64,000 nucleotides of DNA from Deinococcus planocerae (GCF_002869765.1 NZ_PNOR01000015.1:46737-110736), one strand, 5' to 3'. Positions 14,911 to 30,690 are shown, counted from the first letter of the stretch. A program made the numbers and translations. The notes: generated from the letters alone by a model not told the origin.

Positions 14911-15669
14911 TCAGCGGCAGCGGATGTCCTGGCCGAAGTACCCGCCGCTGACCCGCGCGTAGGTGCCGTTGTTCTGCACCTTGGTCAGGGCGGCGTTGAG
15001 TTCCTTGAGCAGGCTGGAGTTGCCCTTGCGCACCGCCATGCCGATGCGCTCGTTGAACAGCAGGTCGCCCTGCACGAGCTTGCCCTTCTGCGCCTTCACG
15101 AGGTCGAGCCCGGTGAACTTGTCGCCCACCCAGGCGTCGGTGCGGCCCGCCATCAGCGCGGCCTGGGCGTCGGTGTCCTTGGGGAAGGTCTTCACGTCGC
15201 CCACACCGGGCACCTTGCGCACGTTCTCCAGGTAGGTCGTGCCGACCTGCACGGCGACCGCCTTGCCCCGCAGGTCGGCGGCGGTCTTGGGGCCCCCCGG
15301 CCTGGAGACGATGGCGCCGCCCGTGCAGTAGTGCGGGTTGGCGAAGTCCACCGCCCGCGCCCGCTCGGGCGTGATGCCGTGAGAGGCGATCACGAAGTCG
15401 TAGCGGTCCTGGTTCAGCCCGATCAGGAGGTTGTCGAAGGGCTGGGTCACCCACTGCACCTTCAGGCCCATCGTCTTGGCCATTTCGCCCGCGAGGTCCA
15501 CCTCGAACCCCGTCAACTCCTTGCCCTTCAGAATGTTGAAGGGCGGGAAAGCACCTTCCGTGGCGATCCGGATGGTGCCGCTGCGCTTGATCTCGTCCCA
15601 GGTGCGCGCCTCGGCGGCGCTGGCGAGGAGAGTCAGGGCGGTGAGGGTCAGCAGGGCTCTTTTCATCAT
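14911..15669 (-). CDS. Polar amino acid ABC transporter substrate-binding protein
   Basis: A 252-residue periplasmic protein of the SBP family 3 (lysine/arginine/ornithine, glutamine, cystine binders). The signal peptide is MMKRALLTLTALTLLASAAEA. The mature part opens with TWDEIKRSGTIRIATEGAFPPF, and has GKELTGFEVDLAGEMAK, FDFVIASHGITPERA-like and GKAVAVQVGTTYLENV blocks. Two tandem ATGs are possible; the first has GGAGG 7 nt upstream. No lipobox is present. Ligand specificity (basic versus neutral amino acid) is not readable. Confidence 0.94.
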   Translation of the reverse strand: MMKRALLTLTALTLLASAAEARTWDEIKRSGTIRIATEGAFPPFNILKGKELTGFEVDLAGEMAKTMGLKVQWVTQPFDNLLIGLNQDRYDFVIASHGITPERARAVDFANPHYCTGGAIVSRPGGPKTAADLRGKAVAVQVGTTYLENVRKVPGVGDVKTFPKDTDAQAALMAGRTDAWVGDKFTGLDLVKAQKGKLVQGDLLFNERIGMAVRKGNSSLLKELNAALTKVQNNGTYARVSGGYFGQDIRCR

Positions 15670-15775
15670 GCGGGTTCCTCCGTTGTCGGGCTGGGCGGGA
15701 TGTTTTCGGCACTCTAGCGTCTGGATGAAGGTGTGAGGAAGACCACGCGGATGAGGAAGCTGACGCGGCTCACAC

Positions 15776-15805
15776 AAAAACGCCGCCTCCAGGGAGAAGG
15801 CGGCG
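15776..15805 (-). terminator. Intrinsic terminator after ugpC-like gene
   Basis: Read leftward: CGCCGCCT, 9-nt loop, AGGCGGCG, then TTTTTG. It separates the sugar ATPase gene from the amino acid binding protein gene. Confidence 0.85.
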
Positions 15806-15824
15806 CTGCGGGGACGGGTGCGGC

Positions 15825-17036
<1,212 letters not shown>

Positions 17037-17225
17037 GATGAGGCCTACCTTTCGCCCCTGCTCTTGCCCGTGAGAGGTCTCCGTGGGAACGGGAATCGGG
17101 CAACCGGGGTACGAGAACGAGAGTCCCGGGGTTTACGCTGACGCTGGGTTGACGGGTGAAGTTTACCACGGGCGCAAGCGCGGCGGCTGGACCCGGATCA
17201 AGACAGGGGCTCCCCCCGGCAACGG

Positions 17226-17257
17226 AAAAAGGGCGCAGACCCACCGGCCCACGCCCT
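17226..17257 (-). terminator. Intrinsic terminator after secA
   Basis: Read leftward: AGGGCG, 16-nt loop, CGCCCT, then a T-run (plus-strand A-run at 17226-17230). Confidence 0.65.
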
Positions 17258-17273
17258 CTTCCCCGACCGACGC

Positions 17274-19883
<2,610 letters not shown>

Positions 19884-19891
19884 GACACCGG

Positions 19892-19897
19892 AGTATA
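19892..19897 (-). promoter_or_regulatory. -10 box, secA (leaderless)
   Basis: TATACT read leftward, 8 nt before the secA ATG. A small inverted repeat, GGGCG-TCA-CGCCC (19905-19917), lies just upstream. Confidence 0.6.
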
Positions 19898-19983
19898 GCG
19901 CGCTGGGCGTCACGCCCGCCTGACAACTTGAGTGAGACAGGCTTGAGGAGGTTGAGTTGGGAGGGCTCAGGGTCGGGGTGCGA

Positions 19984-19997
19984 TAAACTCGCGCGAG
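19984..19997 (+). promoter_or_regulatory. -10 box and palindrome, toxin-antitoxin operon
   Basis: TAAACT (19984-19989) overlaps the perfect 10-bp palindrome CTCGCGCGAG (19988-19997), placed like an autoregulatory operator for the antitoxin. Confidence 0.4.
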
Positions 19998-20016
19998 GGG
20001 GGAACGGAGGGAGACC

Positions 20017-20295
20017 ATGACCAAAACCGTCGATTTCGAGCAGTTCGCGGCGCAGATGTCGCAATTCCTGCGGGAGGCGGAGGCGGGGGAAACGATCGTG
20101 ATCACGCGGGACGGCAAACCTGCCCTCCAGCTTCAGGCTGCTGGCGCCCGGGTGGAGCGGCAGACAGCAGAGCCCTTGATGACTGCCTGGGATATCTTCA
20201 AGGACGCTCCCAGGGCTTCTTCCGAGGAGGAAGAACTGCCCCTGCCAGAGCGTGGGGGAAGGGACCGAGGGACGCCCTTCCATTTCGACGGTTGA
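20017..20295 (+). CDS. Phd/YefM-like antitoxin
   Basis: A 92-residue protein whose N-terminal half (VDFEQFAAQMSQFLREAEAGETIVITRDGKPA) has the Phd/YefM DNA-binding fold pattern, ending in the typical ITRxGKPxA strand. The acidic C-terminal half (SSEEEELPLPE) is the likely unfolded part that wraps the toxin. Good ribosome site GGAGGG 6 nt before ATG. Its TGA overlaps the toxin TTG start, so the pair is translationally coupled. Confidence 0.85.
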   Translation: MTKTVDFEQFAAQMSQFLREAEAGETIVITRDGKPALQLQAAGARVERQTAEPLMTAWDIFKDAPRASSEEEELPLPERGGRDRGTPFHFDG

Positions 20296-20732
20296 CCGTA
20301 TATCTCCTGGATACCAACGTGGTCAGCGAGGAGACGCGTGCCCGGCCTGACCCGGAAATAGAGCCCTGGCTGCGAAGCATCCCGCCCCATACCATCTTCC
20401 TGAGTGTGTCGACGCTCGGCGGGTTGGAAAGGGGCATCATCCGCTTGGAGCGGCGTTCCGGTGGGCCGACTCGGCGGAGCCGCGACCTGAGGAACTGGCT
20501 TTCGTCGACGCTCGCACCGCGTTTCGCAGGACGCATCCTGCCCGTCAGCGTGCCTGTCGCCAGCGTCTGGGGTCTGCTGCTCGACCTCGGCGAGGCGGCT
20601 GGGCATCCCGCCGCCCCGGTAGACGCCCTCCTCGCCGCGACGGCCCTGCACCACCGCCTGACCCTCGTCACCCGCAACACCGCCGACTTTCAGGCCCTCG
20701 GCGTCCCGTTCCTCAACCCCTGGGAAGGCTGA
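20292..20732 (+). CDS. PIN-domain ribonuclease toxin (VapC-like)
   Basis: A 146-residue PIN nuclease, the toxin of a type II module; such toxins cut tRNA or rRNA. The acidic metal-binding residues are in place: Asp7 (LLDTNVVSE), Glu46 (TLGGLERG), Asp111 (PVDALLAATA) and Asp132 (TRNTADF). The start is TTG within TTGA, overlapping the antitoxin stop. The set of residues suggests an active enzyme, not a relic. Its target RNA cannot be inferred. Confidence 0.88.
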   Translation: MTVYLLDTNVVSEETRARPDPEIEPWLRSIPPHTIFLSVSTLGGLERGIIRLERRSGGPTRRSRDLRNWLSSTLAPRFAGRILPVSVPVASVWGLLLDLGEAAGHPAAPVDALLAATALHHRLTLVTRNTADFQALGVPFLNPWEG

Positions 20733-20735
20733 GCC

Positions 20736-21746
20736 CTACGCGTTCGCCAGCGGCGCGTAGGCCACCGCCCCCTCGCTGAGAGGACTGGGTTCCCGTCCCG
20801 CCCGGATGGCCGCCGCCCCCGCCAGCGCGATCATCGCCCCGTTGTCGGTATTCAGGCCCTTTCCCGGGAACACTGACCGCACGCCGGTCGCCGCGAAGGC
20901 TTCCCGCAGCGCCCGGTTCGCCGCCACCCCGCCGGAGACGACCACCGTGTCCCGCCCGTGCGCCACCGCCGCACGCAGGGTGGTCTTCACCAGGAAGCGC
21001 ACGGCGGCCCGTTCGAAGCCCGCGGCGAGGTCTTCCGGCTTGGCCCCGGCCTTGTGCGCGAGGAGGGCGGCGGTCTTGAGTCCGCTGAAGGAGAAGTCGA
21101 AGCCCTTCTGCCCCTGGAGGGGTTCCTTGAAGGGCACGGCGTCGGGATCACCCTTTTGCGCCGCCTCGCTGATCGCCGGGCCGCCCGGGTAGCCCAGACC
21201 GGCGAGCCGGGCAATCTTGTCGAACGCCTCTCCCGCCGCGTCGTCTCGCGTGGCGCCCACAAGGACGTACTCGCCCTCGCGCGGCACGTCGAAGAGGTGG
21301 GTGTGCCCGCCGCTCACCACGAGGGCGAGGTAGGGCGCCGTGAGGTCGGCCTCGCTCGCCGCCGCGAAGATGTGACCTTCGAGGTGGTGGGCCGCGTAGA
21401 AGGGGACGCCGAGCGCCTGTGCCAACCCCTTGCCGTACATCAGCCCGACGAGGAGGGCGCCGACGAGGCCGGGGCCGGAGGTGGCAGCGACGGCACCCAG
21501 ATCGTTCAGACGTAAGCCCGCCTCCGCCAGCGCGTCCGCGGTCACCCGGTCGATGCGCTCGACGTGCTCGCGGCTCGCCAGCTCAGGCATGACGCCGCCG
21601 TATTGGGCGTGAACGGTCTGCGACCACACCCGGTTCGCCAGCACCCGCACCGAGCCGTCCGGGGCGAGTTCCACGATCCCGACCCCCGTGTCGTCGCAGG
21701 AGGTGTCGATGCCGAGGATATGCAGGGGACGTTCGGGGCCGCTCAT
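20736..21746 (-). CDS. tsaD: tRNA N6-adenosine threonylcarbamoyltransferase TsaD
   Basis: TsaD transfers threonylcarbamoyl to A37 of tRNAs reading ANN codons, with TsaB/TsaE. The 336-residue product opens with LHILGIDTSCDDTGVG, has the metal-binding pair His121-x3-His125 (AAHHLEGH), VSGGHTHL, the ASKH-fold VVSGGVAANRALRE and GLNTDNGAMIA near the end. The ATG at 21746 is chosen because a TACACT box sits 8 nt upstream; an in-frame TTG at 21770 lies upstream of that box. The 3' end is convergent with the PIN toxin, 3 bases away. Confidence 0.97.
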   Translation of the reverse strand: MSGPERPLHILGIDTSCDDTGVGIVELAPDGSVRVLANRVWSQTVHAQYGGVMPELASREHVERIDRVTADALAEAGLRLNDLGAVAATSGPGLVGALLVGLMYGKGLAQALGVPFYAAHHLEGHIFAAASEADLTAPYLALVVSGGHTHLFDVPREGEYVLVGATRDDAAGEAFDKIARLAGLGYPGGPAISEAAQKGDPDAVPFKEPLQGQKGFDFSFSGLKTAALLAHKAGAKPEDLAAGFERAAVRFLVKTTLRAAVAHGRDTVVVSGGVAANRALREAFAATGVRSVFPGKGLNTDNGAMIALAGAAAIRAGREPSPLSEGAVAYAPLANA

Positions 21747-21754
21747 CGCGGGGG

Positions 21755-21760
21755 AGTGTA
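21755..21760 (-). promoter_or_regulatory. -10 box, tsaD (leaderless)
   Basis: TACACT read leftward, 8 nt before the tsaD ATG. Confidence 0.55.
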
Positions 21761-21923
21761 ACAGGGCCAAGCAAAACAGACGAGGCGCGTGGGCACCAAC
21801 ACCGCTAGAGTGCGGTTATTCCACGAGAGGATCCGTCCACGATGCGTTTACGTTGAGCCCCAGACCTGACGGTTGGCCCGCCGATTCGATGCGGCGTCTT
21901 CGTTCTGTTCTGGAGGTTCACCC

Positions 21924-22658
21924 ATGCACTGGTCCCACTCTTTCTACGAGCGGCAGGACGCCCTGACCGGCTGCTATCACTCTCCCATCCACCCTTTCCA
22001 CACGGCCCTGGCGGCGAGGATCACGGCCCACCGGGGACGCGCGGGCTCCCTCCTCGAACTCGGCGCGGGCGGGGGGCAGTTCGCCACTTGCGCCGCCCTC
22101 CTCGGCCATCAGGTCACGGCACTCGACCTGCGGGCGAGAGCGGGAGAGCAGACGCGATCACTCGCTGTCCAACACGGCGTGACCGTTCAAACCCTGACGG
22201 GCGACTTCTACACCCTCGACCCGGGCGGCCCCTTCGACACCGTGTGCTACTGGGACGGCTTCGGCATCGGGGAGGACGCGGACCAGCGGTTCCTGCTCTC
22301 CCGAATAGCCCGCTGGCTCGCGCCGGGAGGCACAGCTTACGTGGAGGTGGATACCCCCTGGTACTGGGCCGGGCACGCGGGCTTCACCCAACGCACCGAG
22401 GGATACACCCGGACCTACGGCTTCGACGCGGAGGGCTGCCGGATGCTCGACACCTACGCGCCGACCGACGAGGACCCCTTCACCCAGTCGCTGCGCTGCT
22501 ACAGCCCCGCCGACCTGCGCCTGCTGCTGCCGGGCACGGGGCTGACGCTGGCGGAGGTGTGGCCGGGTGGGTCGTACGACCCAGAGGCGGGGGTGTACCA
22601 CCCGGAGGTTTCCCTGGGCGAGGCGATGACCTTCGCGGCGGTCCTCACACCCGCCTGA
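21924..22658 (+). CDS. Class I SAM-dependent methyltransferase
   Basis: A 244-residue Rossmann-fold methyltransferase. SAM-binding motif I is LLELGAGGGQFATCAALLG, followed by VTALDLRA (motif II acidic residue) and FDTVCYWDGFGIGEDADQ where motif IV would lie. An N-terminal segment HSFYERQDALTGCYH precedes the fold. The ATG at 21924 has GGAGG 8 nt upstream. The substrate is unknown. The gene is convergent with barstar, 4 bases apart. Confidence 0.85.
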   Translation: MHWSHSFYERQDALTGCYHSPIHPFHTALAARITAHRGRAGSLLELGAGGGQFATCAALLGHQVTALDLRARAGEQTRSLAVQHGVTVQTLTGDFYTLDPGGPFDTVCYWDGFGIGEDADQRFLLSRIARWLAPGGTAYVEVDTPWYWAGHAGFTQRTEGYTRTYGFDAEGCRMLDTYAPTDEDPFTQSLRCYSPADLRLLLPGTGLTLAEVWPGGSYDPEAGVYHPEVSLGEAMTFAAVLTPA

Positions 22659-22662
22659 GCCT

Positions 22663-23061
22663 CTACCAGTGCCGCGTGTCGTGGGCGGGTTCTTCCGCCA
22701 GGAGCCACAGGTTGCGGCCCTGCCGGGCGGCGTCGCGCTGGGCGTCGAGGAGCACGGCCTCCAGCTCGGCGCCGAGGTTTTTGTGCCGCTTGCGGAAGTG
22801 GGCGTAGTCGCACAGCACGAGGGCGAAACGGGTGGGGCGGGCTTCCGGGTCGGTGAGCACGTCGTAGAGGGCGTCCCAGTTGCGCCCGAAGCTCTCGCTG
22901 AGCGCCAGGCCGCGCAGCAGGGCGAGCATCAGGCTGTCCTTGTCACGGACCCCCGAGAGGTCCACCTCGCGCACGGCCACCCGATACCCGGCGGCGATCA
23001 TGCGCGGGTCGTGGGGGGCGGGCTGAATCCCTTCGGGGGGGGCGTTGAACACGTTGATCAC
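22663..23061 (-). CDS. Barstar-family RNase inhibitor
   Basis: A 132-residue cytoplasmic inhibitor of barnase-type RNases. The diagnostic helix-strand element is SESFGRNWDALYDVLTDP, and VAVREVDLSGVRDKDSLM is the preceding beta-alpha unit. The start is GTG, overlapping the RNase stop as GTGA; AGGAG lies 9 nt upstream inside the RNase gene. The C-terminal basic helix (RKRHKNLGAELEAVLLDAQR) extends the core. With the RNase directly upstream this is an RNase-immunity pair. Confidence 0.9.
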   Translation of the reverse strand: MINVFNAPPEGIQPAPHDPRMIAAGYRVAVREVDLSGVRDKDSLMLALLRGLALSESFGRNWDALYDVLTDPEARPTRFALVLCDYAHFRKRHKNLGAELEAVLLDAQRDAARQGRNLWLLAEEPAHDTRHW

Positions 23062-23498
23062 GGCAGGATTCTCCTGAACGACGAGTAGTGGTCGCCCGTG
23101 TAGTAACACTCGCCCACGCTGCGCGTCTGCCCGCCGCAGACGATCCGCCGCGCGCCCCGGTCGTTCTCGCCGGGGGTGGGCACGGTGTACTCGCGGTAGT
23201 AGCCCCGGTTGCGCCGCGGCAGCAGGCCCTCGCGGTTGCCGAAGGTGCTGCCGTCCTTGGCGTGGGGAAAGGGACCGCCCGCCCGGATCAGGGTCAGGGT
23301 GCGGCGGGCCTCGCGCGGGAGCCCCTGCGCGGCGACAAAGGGCAAGCCGCTCTGCGGGTCACGGGGAGGCTGGGTTGTGGTCCGGGCCGTCTGAAGCTGC
23401 GCCCCTGAGTCCTGCCCCGACCCCGGCGGCGAACAGCCGAGCAGCAGCGCACCGAGGACGACGGGCCGCAGGAAACGCAACGGAGCGGGTAAGCTCAT
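23058..23498 (-). CDS. Secreted barnase-like ribonuclease, lipoprotein signal
   Basis: A 146-residue guanyl-specific RNase of the N1/T1/barnase family. The N-terminus MSLPAPLRFLRPVVLGALLLGC ends in a lipobox with Cys22 (residues shown with Cys as the lipidation point), then a Gln/Thr/Pro linker. The catalytic domain has YYREYTVPTPGENDRGARRI (Glu and Arg) and TGDHYSSFRRI (the catalytic His), matching barnase-type active sites. ATG 23498 is preferred to GTG 23504 because a TAGACT box is 7 nt before it. The barstar gene follows with a 4-bp overlap. Confidence 0.88.
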   Translation of the reverse strand: MSLPAPLRFLRPVVLGALLLGCSPPGSGQDSGAQLQTARTTTQPPRDPQSGLPFVAAQGLPREARRTLTLIRAGGPFPHAKDGSTFGNREGLLPRRNRGYYREYTVPTPGENDRGARRIVCGGQTRSVGECYYTGDHYSSFRRILP

Positions 23499-23505
23499 CG
23501 GCACG

Positions 23506-23511
23506 AGTCTA
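23506..23511 (-). promoter_or_regulatory. -10 box, RNase gene (leaderless)
   Basis: TAGACT read leftward, 7 nt before the ATG at 23498; decides that start. Confidence 0.5.
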
Positions 23512-23556
23512 GAGCGCCCCGCGCCGGCCCGTCTTCCCCCTTCCCGAAGGCCCCCC

Positions 23557-24561
23557 TCAGGTCACCTCATCCAGCCAGGCGAGCAGCCCCGGCAGCAGCG
23601 GGACGAGCCCCTTGTACGCCACCTGCTCGGGTGTCATGGTCCGCAGCGCGGCGGCGAGGGCGCGGGCGTGCGCGGGGTCGGCCACCGCCTCCCGCAGCGG
23701 GTAGACGTAGGGCCGGATGGTGAAGAGGGCGCCCTGAGCTTCCGGAAACCCCGTCAGCGTCTGCCGCTCCACCCGCAGGAAGGCCCGGTCCGGATCGAAG
23801 CGGGTCTGGGGGGCGCGGTCGGCACTCCGCGGCGCGGCGGGGTGGTGGTCGAGGCGGTCACTCATGGCGACCCCCCAGGCGAAGCGGACGAAGGGACCCC
23901 GGTTGACCACCGCGTCCACCAGCCGGGGCGCGGTCGCGTTCATCGGCCCGCTTCCGGCGACGGGCTCGTGCACGGCCACGAAGTCCCGCCCCAGCTTCTC
24001 TCGCGGGTCCCAGTGCTGCGGCGAGAGGACGTGCAGGGCCACCACCCAGTCCCCACCTTCCGGACGGCGGGCGACGAGGGCGAGGTCTTCGGGAGCGTTC
24101 AGCCCCAGGAAGTCGAGCGCGTTCACCGGCGTCAGGTCGGCGATCAGGGGGGCGAGGGGCGCGTCGAAGTGCCGCAGGTTCTCCACCGCACCCCAGCGCG
24201 GGTCGAGGTCCGCCACCCAGCCGAGCGCGTGGTTGGTGAATGTCCGCCCGTCCCAGGTCAGCACGCCGCCGCTCCCCTCGGCGAGCGTCCGGGCGACGAA
24301 GGACAGGGCTGCTTCTCGCAGCTCGGGCGTCAGGGCCGCCTCCCCCGTGTACTCGTGAAGCGCGCGACGGTGGGCGGCGGCTTTACTCTCCACGAAGTGC
24401 GGGTACTCGCGGTCGAGGGCGAAGGTGTGCGCCTCCACGACCGCGCCCGCCTCCGGTCCCACCCACGGGACCCCCTGCTCTCCCAGCCGGTACAGCCCCG
24501 CCGAGACGGTGTAGCGCCCGGTCAGGAAGGGGCGGTAGAGGGTCGGGGGCGAGTCGAACAC
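23557..24561 (-). CDS. DUF3445 haem-dependent oxidative N-demethylase-like protein
   Basis: A 334-residue protein with the DUF3445 signature: VERQTLTGFPEAQGALFTIRPYVYPL near residues 265-290 (cited in part) and NLRHFDAPLAPLIADLTPVNA mid-protein, with VAVHEPVAGSGP. Family members characterised elsewhere are the haem subunit of a fungal/bacterial dimethylamine oxidative demethylase. The start is GTG. No redox partner gene is adjacent, so the natural substrate and electron donor are open. uppP follows on the same strand after 76 bases. Confidence 0.75.
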   Translation of the reverse strand: MFDSPPTLYRPFLTGRYTVSAGLYRLGEQGVPWVGPEAGAVVEAHTFALDREYPHFVESKAAAHRRALHEYTGEAALTPELREAALSFVARTLAEGSGGVLTWDGRTFTNHALGWVADLDPRWGAVENLRHFDAPLAPLIADLTPVNALDFLGLNAPEDLALVARRPEGGDWVVALHVLSPQHWDPREKLGRDFVAVHEPVAGSGPMNATAPRLVDAVVNRGPFVRFAWGVAMSDRLDHHPAAPRSADRAPQTRFDPDRAFLRVERQTLTGFPEAQGALFTIRPYVYPLREAVADPAHARALAAALRTMTPEQVAYKGLVPLLPGLLAWLDEVT

Positions 24562-24588
24562 GCGTTTAGTCTCTCAAATGGCGAGGGG

Positions 24589-24623
24589 CGGAAGGGACAC
24601 AAGTTCACCCTCCCGCCCTTCCG
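24589..24623 (-). terminator. Stem-loop after uppP
   Basis: CGGAAGGG (24589-24596) with CCCTTCCG (24616-24623), an 8-bp perfect stem with flanking G/C runs, between uppP and the DUF3445 gene. It lies downstream of no T-run in either direction; role uncertain because it is upstream of uppP's 3' end and within the 5'-side of the same-strand pair. Confidence 0.35.
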
Positions 24624-24652
24624 ACCCCTTGTCCTGCGTCCAGGCGACCGCC

Positions 24653-25480
<828 letters not shown>

Positions 25481-25490
25481 AATCCGGGGG

Positions 25491-25496
25491 AGCGTA
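25491..25496 (-). promoter_or_regulatory. -10 box, uppP (leaderless)
   Basis: TACGCT read leftward, 10 nt before the ATG. Confidence 0.4.
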
Positions 25497-25533
25497 GCAC
25501 TTCCGCCCTTGCGTCAGCCTCACCCCAAAGGGG

Positions 25534-25539
25534 GACACT
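25534..25539 (+). promoter_or_regulatory. -10-like box, aminoglycoside kinase-like gene
   Basis: GACACT, 6 nt before the GTG at 25546. Confidence 0.35.
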
Positions 25540-25545
25540 GGACCC

Positions 25546-26349
25546 GTGCCCTTCGACGCCTACCTGCGCCGCTGGAATCTCGCTCCCGACGGCGAGCCCC
25601 TCCACACGAACAGCAGCGACCTGTTGCCCGTGCGGTTCGCGGGAGAGCCAGCGATGCTCAAGGTCGCCCGCATCGACGAGGAACGGGTCGGCAACGGGTT
25701 GATGGTCTGGTGGAACGGGCAGGGAGCGGCCCGCGTCCTGCGGCACGACGAGGAAGCGGTCCTCTTGGAGCGGGTGGAGGGCGACCTCTCCCTCGCGGAC
25801 ATGGTTCAGGCCGGGCAGGACGACGAGGCGAGCCGGATTCTGTGCGGGGCGGTGGCCGTGCTGCACGAGTCGCGCGCCCAGTCCTGGCCGGACCTGCCGC
25901 CCCTGGAGCGGTGGTTTCGTTCGCTGGAGGAGATGGCACCTCAGGTGGGCGGGGTGCTGTCGCTGGCCCTGGAGACGGCACAGCACCTCTTCCGCGACCC
26001 CCGCGACGTGCGGCCCCTGCACGGCGACCTCCACCACGGCAACGTCCTCCACAGCCGCGAGCGGGGCTGGCTGGCGATTGACCCCAAGGGACTCATCGGC
26101 GAGCGCGGTTTCGACTACGCCAACCTTTTTTGCAACCCGGACTTGAACTTTGCCGCGACCCCAGGACGCCTCGCCCGCCAGGCCTTCATCGTCTCGGAGT
26201 CGGCAGGACTCGACCGGCGGCGCCTCCTCCAGTGGATTTTCGCCTACGCCGGGCTGTCGGCAGCCTGGCACCTGGAGGACGAGGAACCCAATCTCGCCGA
26301 TCACACGGTCGAAATTGCCCGCATCGCCGCCGCCGAACTCGGCTTCTGA
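25546..26349 (+). CDS. APH(6)-like phosphotransferase (streptomycin/hydroxyurea type)
   Basis: A 267-residue kinase of the aminoglycoside 6-phosphotransferase family, whose members phosphorylate streptomycin or hydroxyurea. The catalytic loop is PLHGDLHHGNVL (Asp plus Asn for magnesium) and the DFG-equivalent is WLAIDPKGLIGERGFDYANL, which is characteristic of this group. The N-terminal lobe has MLKVARIDEE with the ATP-binding Lys. Chromosomal copies like this need not confer resistance; the native substrate is unknown. Confidence 0.82.
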   Translation: MPFDAYLRRWNLAPDGEPLHTNSSDLLPVRFAGEPAMLKVARIDEERVGNGLMVWWNGQGAARVLRHDEEAVLLERVEGDLSLADMVQAGQDDEASRILCGAVAVLHESRAQSWPDLPPLERWFRSLEEMAPQVGGVLSLALETAQHLFRDPRDVRPLHGDLHHGNVLHSRERGWLAIDPKGLIGERGFDYANLFCNPDLNFAATPGRLARQAFIVSESAGLDRRRLLQWIFAYAGLSAAWHLEDEEPNLADHTVEIARIAAAELGF

Positions 26350-26354
26350 CCTGC

Positions 26355-26360
26355 TATACT
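26355..26360 (+). promoter_or_regulatory. -10 box upstream of rpsB
   Basis: TATACT preceded by TGC (extended -10). It would give rpsB a ~145-nt leader with several GC-rich stem-loops, a possible site for S2 autoregulation. Confidence 0.5.
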
Positions 26361-26511
26361 CCGCGTTTGGGTGCCCCCGTGACCCCTGCCCGCGCGTGCT
26401 GGAACGTCGTGCGCGGGCCTGGCCGAGCGAGCGCCGACCCTGGAAATGGGCGAGGCGTGCGGCTGGCGCGAGGACGGCAAACTTTTTCCCGACCAACGTT
26501 CAGGAGTTTTA

Positions 26512-27306
<795 letters not shown>

Positions 27307-27325
27307 GCGCCCACCACTGTGCACC

Positions 27326-27362
27326 GGGGGCGTCTGGAGCGAACGAGGCTCGGGCCGCCCCC
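27326..27362 (+). terminator. Hairpin between rpsB and tsf
   Basis: GGGGGCG (27326-27332) with CGCCCCC (27356-27362), 23-nt loop, followed only by TTCCT. Probably an attenuator or mRNA-processing hairpin, not a full stop. Confidence 0.5.
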
Positions 27363-27400
27363 TTCCTAAGACCGAAAATTCAGACTCAGGAGGTACGCCC

Positions 27401-28206
<806 letters not shown>

Positions 28207-28213
28207 AGAATGG

Positions 28214-28243
28214 GGGCGGCAAGCGAAGGCCGCCCTTCTTCTT
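28214..28243 (+). terminator. Intrinsic terminator after tsf
   Basis: GGGCGGC, 8-nt loop AAGCGAAG, GCCGCCC, then TTCTTCTT. Confidence 0.85.
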
Positions 28244-28309
28244 GAGCCGCCCCTCCCCTCCCCTGCCCGGCGGCTCCCCTGTGGCCCGCCGGGTTTTCTC
28301 GCTCCCTGA

Positions 28310-29029
<720 letters not shown>

Positions 29030-29059
29030 GCCGGGCGGGCACATCTTTTCCTCACGGGC

Positions 29060-29065
29060 TACAAT
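29060..29065 (+). promoter_or_regulatory. -10-like box between pyrH and frr
   Basis: TACAAT, 38 nt before frr; no convincing -35. Could give frr its own start. Confidence 0.3.
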
Positions 29066-29103
29066 CGGCCTCGACTTCCCGATCCTCTGCAAAGGAGACC
29101 CCT

Positions 29104-29655
<552 letters not shown>

Positions 29656-29683
29656 GGCTCGCGGCGCTTGAGGGCGGGTGGCT

Positions 29684-29750
29684 GGGGGCCCGTGCCTCGT
29701 GGCAAAAGAGGGTTCTTTTCCAAGCCACGAGCCACACGCTACGGGCCCCC
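29684..29750. repeat. Large nested hairpin between frr and cdsA
   Basis: Three nested perfect stems share one axis: GGGGGCCCGT (29684-29693) with ACGGGCCCCC (29741-29750), CTCGTGGC (29696-29703) with GCCACGAG (29724-29731), and AAAAGA (29704-29709) with TCTTTT (29714-29719). That is 24 paired bases per arm in 67 bases, with no T-run after it. Confidence 0.75.
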
Positions 29751-29764
29751 CGTCAGGGGCGTGC

Positions 29765-30595
<831 letters not shown>

Positions 30596-30601
30596 GTGGG
30601 A

Positions 30602-30690
30602 AGTGGTGAGTGGGAGAAGAGGCCCCGGCGAAGGCTAGGGCCTCTGCATCTTTCTCCACTCACCACTGACCACTGACCACTCACCACTGT
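30602..30690. repeat. Hairpin and CCACT-type tandem repeats between cdsA and dxr
   Basis: AGTGGTGAGTGG (30602-30613) pairs with CCACTCACCACT (30656-30667); inside it AGAGGCCC (30618-30625) pairs with GGGCCTCT (30638-30645). After the right arm come further copies of the unit: CCACTGA, CCACTGA, CCACTCACCACTG. The cluster is non-coding and unlike the surrounding base use. Confidence 0.75.

Noticed and set aside
30656..30690. CCACTGA units as a CRISPR array
   Set aside because: Units are 7-13 bases without unique spacers.
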